DNA of 64,000 bases from Harmothoe impar (lineage: Eukaryota; Annelida; Polychaeta; Phyllodocida; Polynoidae): positions 57,916,842 through 57,980,841 of the forward strand of contig OX381710.1 of the NCBI GenBank assembly GCA_947462335.1. Direction: 5' to 3'. Positions 56,065 through 64,000 of this stretch are shown here, in pieces; position 1 is the first letter of the stretch, and each line of letters begins with the position of its first letter. The notes beneath the pieces are model-generated. The model searched no databases. It was not told the DNA's origin and was given only the letters and a program-made list of their open reading frames with translations. The position numbers were made by a program, and so were the translations under genes.

Positions 56065-56228
56065 CAGGGGATAGCGCGGACGTAGTCTCCCCCTAACATA
56101 ACTTGCGCTCCCGAGTCATCCACATTTGGGATGATCGCAAGGGTCAACCCAACCGTAGTGCAATGGAGGGGCCTCACCCTGGGACAACTGCTGCATAGAT
56201 GACGGTGTCTGCTGTGCCAGGTAAGTAT
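56065..56228 (-). ncRNA. U1-like snRNA, copy 26
   Basis: Same as copy 1 by eye. Confidence 0.88.
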
Positions 56229-56625
56229 GAGTTGCCGAGGTCAGTGCCAGACTATGTACAACGTTTTTCACCACAGATGTGGTGTCCAAGCCGTACAACG
56301 GGGAACGCGTGTCCTTTGTCGGCCTCTCTTCCCACACGCATGGAGAACCTACATGGCTGATCGACCGTGAGCCGTTTTAAGCAGAGACCTAAGCTGGGGC
56401 GACTACTTTATGCCTGCTTTAAGGCGTCGAATTTGCCCGGCTGGCTTGGGAATTGTCTCCAGACTGGATTGTGCTGCCATCTGGCGAGAAAGAGCGGAAC
56501 CAGCTTTGCACCACTCCAGTGAGGGCTGTTGTCCAAGGATGATTGGCTTAAATTCAATCAGGACTATTTACCCACTGCATCAGAGTACCCCTTAGGGTCG
56601 ATGCTAATTGATCCCGATGGTTATT

Positions 56626-57466
56626 ATTAAATGTGTTTTGTTAAATATAGGAAGCCATTGACTTACAACAGACATCTCGTATCAAGCTACTTCCGGTAAT
56701 TTTGGCCTGTATCAGAGTAAAGTCGGATTCACCGTACCGGTATCAGAAGCCTTCCGGCCTCTTCACCAGCGTATGAATAATGTAAACCCATTGTTGATGT
56801 TTTGATTGACCCTCCTCGGGCTGTAGGCTCAGTTGAGGGGGGGGGGGGGGGTAGCAGCTAATGACGTGACTAGGACTGCGGCGGTGGTCACCTGCCCCCC
56901 CCCCCAAGATTGCACACTCACACACACTTACTTAGCACTTCACCCTCACCCTGGCCATTACGTGACGTTACCCCTATTGTTACTGCGTCCTATACCGGCT
57001 GTGTGGGGAGGTAACCTGCATGCTTCCAGGCCCAGCAGGGTGACTAAATCCTCGCAAATGCAAGGTTATATTTCAGTTGTTTTGAGCGGATAACGGTATC
57101 ATTTTCTTGCTTATCCAATAATTAGCACATTTGAATCGAACAGCAAGCCCAAATTGAAGAAATAAAGGGAATATAGATGCATAAAGGGGGGGACTCTTTC
57201 TTTCTCTGCGTAATAGGAAAACTGGAAGTGCTTTGGTCATCTTCTGCTTCAATCCAGTCAGTAAACACACCTAAAATGTCTAATTTCTCGGTCAAAAAAT
57301 ATTTAATAATAAGTACAGTATTGATAGGAGTTACTTTCGGTCTGAGATATCATGGATTGACTTTTTAAAGTATCAGTCATCGGCCTATGAGGCCTCAGAC
57401 TGATACTTTTAAAAAGTCGCACCATGATATCTCAGACCCAAAGTAGCTCCCATTAATACTGTCTAC
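56626..57466. mobile_element. Composite insertion in the array, second
   Basis: Breaks the monomer at the GGTATT site used by the Polinton. The first 650 bp hold no recognisable gene (G and C runs at about 56837-56851 and 56896-56908). The right part is a foldback element (57301-57466). Flanks share TATT only. Confidence 0.65.
57301..57466. repeat. Foldback element
   Basis: Arms of about 70 nt: GGTCTGAGATATCATGG and AAAGTATCAGTC pair with GACTGATACTTT and CCATGATATCTCAGACC, around a loop with GGCCTATGAGGCC. Arms differ at scattered positions. Confidence 0.82.
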
Positions 57467-58219
57467 GTATTTAATGTTAGATTGAGCTTCCTGTGGCGAA
57501 ATTGAAGCAGGGAAGTTGTTCAAAGCCATCCACTGCCACCATGCCCTGCCCTCTGGCGGGGGATTGAGCAACTGACCAGCCCTCTAGACTTGTGCTCTGG
57601 TCAGACCGAAAAGGCTCTGTACATGTATACTGAAACAGCCCAGGACCATGGATGAAATGTGAATCCATAAAGGAAATGATAGTGGCAATGCCCAATGGAG
57701 CAGTGGGGACATTTTGTTTTGCACATGACGTATATTATATGATATCATGCTACACAACCGTCCGTGGCAAGGAGCAGGCCTGCCCTCAGAAGGGCACTCC
57801 TGGTATTTTAGCAACGCCATGCCTGCCTGATGGCATCAGAAGTACATAGAGAGGGGTGGGAGGGGCATGCTAGGGTGGTCCTATCGTTCATGCTGGTGCC
57901 GAAAATGGAATATATACATATACATGGGCCTGCGTTAAGATTTACACGGTACTAGTACGGCGGACGCGCGGCTGCGGGAGCGCTAGGGCCAGGGCAATGA
58001 GCGCAGTGTCGTTTCCGGGAGCTGTGCTGCGATGTGCGATTCCTTAGCTACCTGCCGGTTTTCGCGGATTCCAAATCGGACAAATATCAAGGTCTACAGA
58101 GGCGAGCGAACACGGCAGTTTGGAATCATGGAGTCGACATTTGTGCGTGCTGCATCGACGTGCCCGGGGAACGGGGTTCGAGAGCGAGAGGTGGCTTCTC
58201 TTTACTTTGCTTTAGATGT

Positions 58220-58383
58220 CAGGGGATAGCGCGGACGTAGTCTCCCCCTAACATAACTTGCGCTCCCGAGTCATCCACATTTGGGATGATCGCAAGGGTC
58301 AACCCAACCGTAGTGCAATGGAGGGGCCTCACCCTGGGACAACTGCTGCATAGATGACGGTGTCTGCTGTGCCAGGTAAGTAT
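58220..58383 (-). ncRNA. U1-like snRNA, copy 27
   Basis: Same as copy 1 by eye. Confidence 0.88.
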
Positions 58384-59528
58384 GAGTTGCCGAGGTCAGT
58401 GCCAGACTATGTACAACGTTTTTCACCACAGATGTGGTGTCCAAGCCGTACAACGGGGAACGCGTGTCCTTTGTCGGCCTCTCTTCCCACACGCATGGAG
58501 AACCTACATGGCTGATCGACCGTGAGCCGTTTTAAGCAGAGACCTAAGCTGGGGCGACTACTTTATGCCTGCTTTAAGGCGTCGAATTTGCCCGGCTGGC
58601 TTGGGAATTGTCTCCAGACTGGATTGTGCTGCCATCTGGCGAGAAAGAGCGGAACCAGCTTTGCACCACTCCAGTGAGGGGTGTTGTCCAAGGATGATTG
58701 GCTTAAATTCAATCAGGACTATTTACCCACTGCATCAGAGTACCCCTTAGGGTCGATGCTAATTGATCCCGATGGGTATTTAATGTTAGATTGAGCTTCC
58801 TGTGGCGAAATTGAAGCAGGGAAGTTGTTCAAAGCCATCCACTGCCACCATGCCCTGCCCTCTGGCGGGGGATTGAGCAACTGACCAGCTCTCTAGACTT
58901 GTGCTCTGGTCAGACCGAAAAGGCTCTGTACATGTATACTGAAACAGCCCAGGACCATGGATGAAATGTGAATCCATAAAGGAAATGATAGTGGCAATGC
59001 CCAATGGAGCAGTGGGGACATTTTGTTTTGCACATGACGTATATTATATGATATCATGCTACACAACCGTCCGTGGCAAGGAGCAGGCCTGCCCTCAGAA
59101 GGGCACTCCTGGTATTTTAGCAACGCCATGCCTGCCTGATGGCATCAGAAGTACATAGAGAGGGGTGGGAGGGGCATGCTAGGGTGGTCCTATCGTTCAT
59201 GCTGGTGCCGAAAATGGAATATATACATATACATGGGCCTGCGTTAAGATTTACACGGTACTAGTACGGCGGACGCGCGGCTGCGGGAGCGCTACGGCCA
59301 GGGTAATGAGCGCAGTGTCGTTTCCGGGAGCTGTGCTGCGATGTGCGATTCCTTAGCTACCTGCCGGTTTTCGCGGATTCCAAATCGGACAAATATCAAG
59401 GTCTACAGAGGCGAGCGAACACGGCAGTTTGGAATCATGGAGTCGACATTTGTGCGTGCTGCATCGACGTGCCCGGGGAACGGGGTTCGAGAGCGAGAGG
59501 TGGCTTCTCTTTACTTTGCTTTAGATGT

Positions 59529-59692
59529 CAGGGGATAGCGCGGACGTAGTCTCCCCCTAACATAACTTGCGCTCCCGAGTCATCCACATTTGGGATGATC
59601 GCAAGGGTCAACCCAACCGTAGTGCAATGGAGGGGCCTCACCCTGGGACAACTGCTGCATAGATGACGGTGTCTGCTGTGCCAGGTAAGTAT
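59529..59692 (-). ncRNA. U1-like snRNA, copy 28
   Basis: Same as copy 1 by eye. Confidence 0.88.
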
Positions 59693-60837
59693 GAGTTGCC
59701 GAGGTCAGTGCCAGACTATGTACAACGTTTTTCACCACAGATGTGGTGTCCAAGCCGTACAACGGGGAACGCGTGTCCTTTGTCGGCCTCTCTTCCCACA
59801 CGCATGGAGAACCTACATGGCTGATCGACCGTGAGCCGTTTTAAGCAGAGACCTAAGCTGGGGCGACTACTTTATGCCTGCTTTAAGGCGTCGAATTTGC
59901 CCGGCTGGCTTGGGAATTGTCTCCAGACTGGATTGTGCTGCCATCTGGCGAGAAAGAGCGGAACCAGCTTTGCACCACTCCAGTGAGGGGTGTTGTCCAA
60001 GGATGATTGGCTTAAATTCAATCAGGACTATTTACCCACTGCATCAGAGTACCCCTTAGGGTCGATGCTAATTGATCCCGATGGGTATTTAATGTTAGAT
60101 TGAGCTTCCTGTGGCGAAATTGAAGCAGGGAAGTTGTTCAAAGCCATCCACTGCCACCATGCCCTGCCCTCTGGCGGGGGATTGAGCAACTGACCAGCCC
60201 TCTAGACTTGTGCTCTGGTCAGACCGAAAAGGCTCTGTACATGTATACTGAAACAGCCCAGGACCATGGATGAAATGTGAATCCATAAAGGAAATGATAG
60301 TGGCAATGCCCAATGGAGCAGTGGGGACATTTTGTTTTGCACATGACGTATATTATATGATATCATGCTACACAACCGTCCGTGGCAAGGAGCAGGCCTG
60401 CCCTCAGAAGGGCACTCCTGGTATTTTAGCAACGCCATGCCTGCCTGATGGCATCAGAAGTACATAGAGAGGGGTGGGAGGGGCATGCTAGGGTGGTCCT
60501 ATCGTTCATGCTGGTGCCGAAAATGGAATATATACATATACATGGGCCTGCGTTAAGATTTACACGGTACTAGTACGGCGGACGCGCGGCTGCGGGAGCG
60601 CTACGGCCAGGGCAATGAGCGCAGTGTCGTTTCCGGGAGCTGTGCTGCGATGTGCGATTCCTTAGCTACCTGCCGGTTTTCGCGGATTCCAAATCGGACA
60701 AATATCAAGGTCTACAGAGGCGAGCGAACACGGCAGTTTGGAATCATGGAGTCGACATTTGTGCGTGCTGCATCGACGTGCCCGGGGAACGGGGTTCGAG
60801 AGCGAGAGGTGGCTTCTCTTTACTTTGCTTTAGATGT

Positions 60838-61001
60838 CAGGGGATAGCGCGGACGTAGTCTCCCCCTAACATAACTTGCGCTCCCGAGTCATCCACATTT
60901 GGGATGATCGCAAGGGTCAACCCAACCGTAGTGCAATGGAGGGGCCTCACCCTGGGACAACTGCTGCATAGATGACGGTGTCTGCTGTGCCAGGTAAGTA
61001 T
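60838..61001 (-). ncRNA. U1-like snRNA, copy 29
   Basis: Same as copy 1 by eye. Confidence 0.88.
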
Positions 61002-62146
61002 GAGTTGCCGAGGTCAGTGCCAGACTATGTACAACGTTTTTCACCACAGATGTGGTGTCCAAGCCGTACAACGGGGAACGCGTGTCCTTTGTCGGCCTCT
61101 CTTCCCACACGCATGGAGAACCTACATGGCTGATCGACCGTGAGCCGTTTTAAGCAGAGACCTAAGCTGGGGCGACTACTTTATGCCTGCTTTAAGGCGT
61201 CGAATTTGCCCGGCTGGCTTGGGAATTGTCTCCAGACTGGATTGTGCTGCCATCTGGTGAGAAAGAGCGGAACCAGCTTTGCACCACTCCAGTGAGGGGT
61301 GTTGTCCAAGGATGATTGGCTTAAATTCAATCAGGACTATTTACCCACTGCATCAGAGTACCCCTTAGGGTCGATGCTAATTGATCCCGATGGGTATTTA
61401 ATGTTAGATTGAGCTTCCTGTGGCGAAATTGAAGCAGGGAAGTTGTTCAAAGCCATCCACTGCCACCATGCCCTGCCCTCTGGCGGGAGATTGAGCAACT
61501 GACCAGCCCTCTAGACTTGTGCTCTGGTCAGACCGGAAAGGCTCTGTACATGTATACTGAAACAGCCCAGGACCATGGATGAAATGTGAATCCATAAAGG
61601 AAATGATAGTGGCAATGCCCAATGGAGCAGTGGGGACATTTTGTTTTGCACATGACGTATATTATATGATATCATGCTACACAACCGTCCGTGGCAAGGA
61701 GCAGGCCTGCCCTCAGAAGGGCACTCCTGGTATTTTAGCAACGCCATGCCTACCTGATGGCATCAGAAGTACATAGAGAGGGGTGGGAGGGGCATGCTAG
61801 GGTGGTCCTATCGTTCATGCTGGTGCCGAAAATGGAATATATACATATACATGGGCCTGCGTTAAGATTTACACGGTACTAGTACGGCGGACGCGCGGCT
61901 GCGGGAGCGCTACGGCAAGGGCAATGAGCGCAGTGTCGTTTCCGGGAGCTGTGCTGCGATGTGCGATTCCTTAGCTACCTGCCGGTTTTCGCGGATTCCA
62001 AATCGGACAAATATCAAGGTCTACAGAGGCGAGCGAACACGGCGGTTAGGAATCATGGAGTGGACATTTGTGCGTGCTGCATCGACGTGCCCGGGGAACG
62101 GGGTTCGAGAGCGAGAGGTGGCTTCTCTTTACTTTGCTTTAGATGT

Positions 62147-62310
62147 CAGGGGATAGCGCGGACGTAGTCTCCCCCTAACATAACTTGCGCTCCCGAGTCA
62201 TCCACATTTGGGATGATCGCAAGGGTCAACCCAACCGTAGTGCAATGGAGGGGCCTCACCCTGGGACAACTGCTGCATAGATGACGGTGTCTGCTGTGCC
62301 TGGTAAGTAT
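62147..62310 (-). ncRNA. U1-like snRNA, copy 30
   Basis: T10 to A in the splice-site-recognition end (ACTTACCTGG becomes ACTTACCAGG), the only copy with a change there. Confidence 0.88.
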
Positions 62311-63455
62311 GAGTTGCCGAGGTCAGTGCCAGACTATGTACAACGTTTTTCACCACAGATGTGGTGTCCAAGCCGTACAACGGGGAACGCGTGTCCTTTG
62401 TCGGCCTCTCTTCCCACACGCATGGAGAACCTACATGGCTGATCGACCGTGAGCCGTTTTAAGCAGAGACCTAAGCTGGGGCGACTACTTTATGCCTGCT
62501 TTAAGGCGTCGAATTTGCCCGGCTGGCTTGGGAATTGTCTCCAGACTGGATTGTGCTGCCATCTGGCGAGAAAGAGCGGAACCAGCTTTGCACCACTCCA
62601 GTGAGGGCTGTTGTCCAAGGATGATTGGCTTAAATTCAATCAGGACTATTTACCCACTGCATCAGAGTACCCCTTAGGGTCGATGCTAATTGATCCCGAT
62701 GGGTATTTAATGTTAGATTGAGCTTCCTGTGGCGAAATTGAAGCAGGGAAGTTGTTCAAAGCCATCCACTGCCACCATGCCCTGCCCTCTGGCGGGGGAT
62801 TGAGCAACTGACCAGCCCTCTAGACTTGTGCTCTGGTCAGACCGAAAAGGCTCTGTACATGTATACTGAAACAGCCCAGGACCATGGATGAAATGTGAAT
62901 CCATAAAGGAAATGATAGTGGCAATGCCCAATGGAGCAGTGGGGACATTTTGTTTTGCACATGACGTATATTATATGATATCATGCTACACAACCGTCCG
63001 TGGCAAGGAGCAGGCCTGCCCTCAGAAGGGCACTCCTGGTATTTTAGCAACGCCATGCCTGCCTGATGGCATCAGAAGTACATAGAGAGGGGTGGGAGGG
63101 GCATGCTAGGGTGGTCCTATCGTTCATGCTGGTGCCGAAAATGGAATATATACATATACATGGGCCTGCGTTAAGATTTACACGGTACTAGTACGGCGGA
63201 CGCGCGGCTGCGGGAGCGCTACGGCCAGGGCAATGAGCGCAGTGTCGTTTCCGGGAGCTGTGCTGCGATGTGCGATTCCTTAGCTACCTGCCGGTTTTCG
63301 CGGATTCCAAATCGGACAAATATCAAGGTCTACAGAGGCGAGCGAACACGGCAGTTTGGAATCATGGAGTCGACATTTGTGCGTGCTGCATCGACGTGCC
63401 CGGGGAACGGGGTTCGAGAGCGAGAGGTGGCTTCTCTTTACTTTGCTTTAGATGT

Positions 63456-63619
63456 CAGGGGATAGCGCGGACGTAGTCTCCCCCTAACATAACTTGCGCT
63501 CCCGAGTCATCCACATTTGGGATGATCGCAAGGGTCAACCCAACCGTAGTGCAATGGAGGGGCCTCACCCTGGGACAACTGCTGCATAGATGACGGTGTC
63601 TGCTGTGCCAGGTAAGTAT
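63456..63619 (-). ncRNA. U1-like snRNA, copy 31
   Basis: RNA same as copy 1; an upstream cttcacac variant near 63719 is shared with the unit of copy 25. Confidence 0.88.
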
Positions 63620-64000
63620 GAGTTGCCGAGGTCAGTGCCAGACTATGTACAACGTTTTTCACCACAGATGTGGTGTCCAAGCCGTACAACGGGGAACGCG
63701 TGTCCTTTGTCGGCCTCTCTTCACACACGCATGGAGAACCTACATGGCTGATCGACCGTGAGCCGTTTTAAGCAGAGACCTAAGCTGGGGCGACTACTTT
63801 ATGCCTGCTTTAAGGCGTCGAATTTGCCCGGCTGGCTTGGGAATTGTCTCCAGACTGGATTGTGCTGCCATCTGGTGAGAAAGAGCGGAACCAGCTTTGC
63901 ACCACTCCAGTGAGGGGTGTTGTCCAAGGATGATTGGCTTAAATTCAATCAGGACTATTTACCCACTGCATCAGAGTACCCCTTAGGGTCGATGCTAATT

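Larger units (their letters stand above)
40802..56625. repeat. Tandem array, monomers 14 (end) to 26
   Basis: Units start at about 40843, 42152, 43461, 44770, 46079, 47388, 48697, 50006, 51315, 52625, 53934 and 55321. One unit has an extra base (G at 52261); another carries the 67-bp insertion at 54851. Several single-base variants are shared by non-adjacent copies. Confidence 0.97.
57467..64000. repeat. Tandem array, monomers 27 to 31
   Basis: Units start at about 57476, 58785, 60094, 61403 and 62712; the last runs to the window edge (about 1288 of 1309 bp), so the array continues beyond. Confidence 0.97.

Noticed and set aside
9324..64000. CRISPR-like regular array
   Set aside because: The unit is 1309 bp with no alternating short repeat and spacer, and the DNA is animal.

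Overview
The window is animal nuclear DNA. It has spliced genes with GT-AG introns, snRNA-type repeats, MITEs and hAT-like elements, and one Polinton/Maverick. Tandem U1 arrays and this transposon mix suggest a marine invertebrate, possibly an echinoderm-like deuterostome. The species call is inference; no sequence here fixes it.

Region 1 (1-8750, minus strand) is most of a ubiquitin C-terminal hydrolase gene of the UCHL1/UCHL3 family. I could assemble seven in-frame exons from splice sites and protein similarity: a start exon at 8540-8581, a 12-nt microexon, two homologous versions of the next exon (4486-4614 and 3258-3389), the catalytic-cysteine exon (2057-2195), and exons at 1549-1631 and 665-712. 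The catalytic His/Asp exons lie off the left edge. The introns carry several MITEs.

Region 2 (9324-64000) is a tandem array of a 1309-bp unit, 31 copies. Every copy holds, on the minus strand, a 164-nt sequence that aligns without gaps to U1 snRNA. It has a perfect 5'-splice-site-recognition end and a preserved stem-loop III, but a changed stem-loop I, a changed loop II base and a changed Sm site. It may be a divergent U1, a variant U1 or a homogenised pseudogene family. Mobile DNA interrupts the array at six places: a hAT-like element (9536-11219), a composite insert (20453-21361), the Polinton (28952-39378), a 140-bp MITE (40662-40801), a 67-bp retroposon-like piece (54851-54917) and another composite insert (56626-57466).

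Region 3 (28952-39378) is a compact 10,427-bp Polinton with about 420-440-bp terminal inverted repeats and a perfect 6-bp target duplication (GGTATT). On the plus strand it encodes an unknown basic protein, an A32-like packaging ATPase, a small protein with a membrane-active-looking tail, a frame-disrupted gene, a DDE integrase with chromodomain, a penton-type minor capsid protein, a small basic protein, a double-jelly-roll major capsid protein, an adenain-like protease and a small Cys-containing ORF. An Ala-rich ORF lies on the minus strand. The virion-morphogenesis and integration modules look intact apart from one gene. No protein-primed DNA polymerase B, helicase or primase is present, so the element would need replication functions from elsewhere. 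Unusual traits are pure-A spacers abutting start codons, a strong intergenic hairpin, and terminal repeats dense in motifs resembling host transcription-factor sites.
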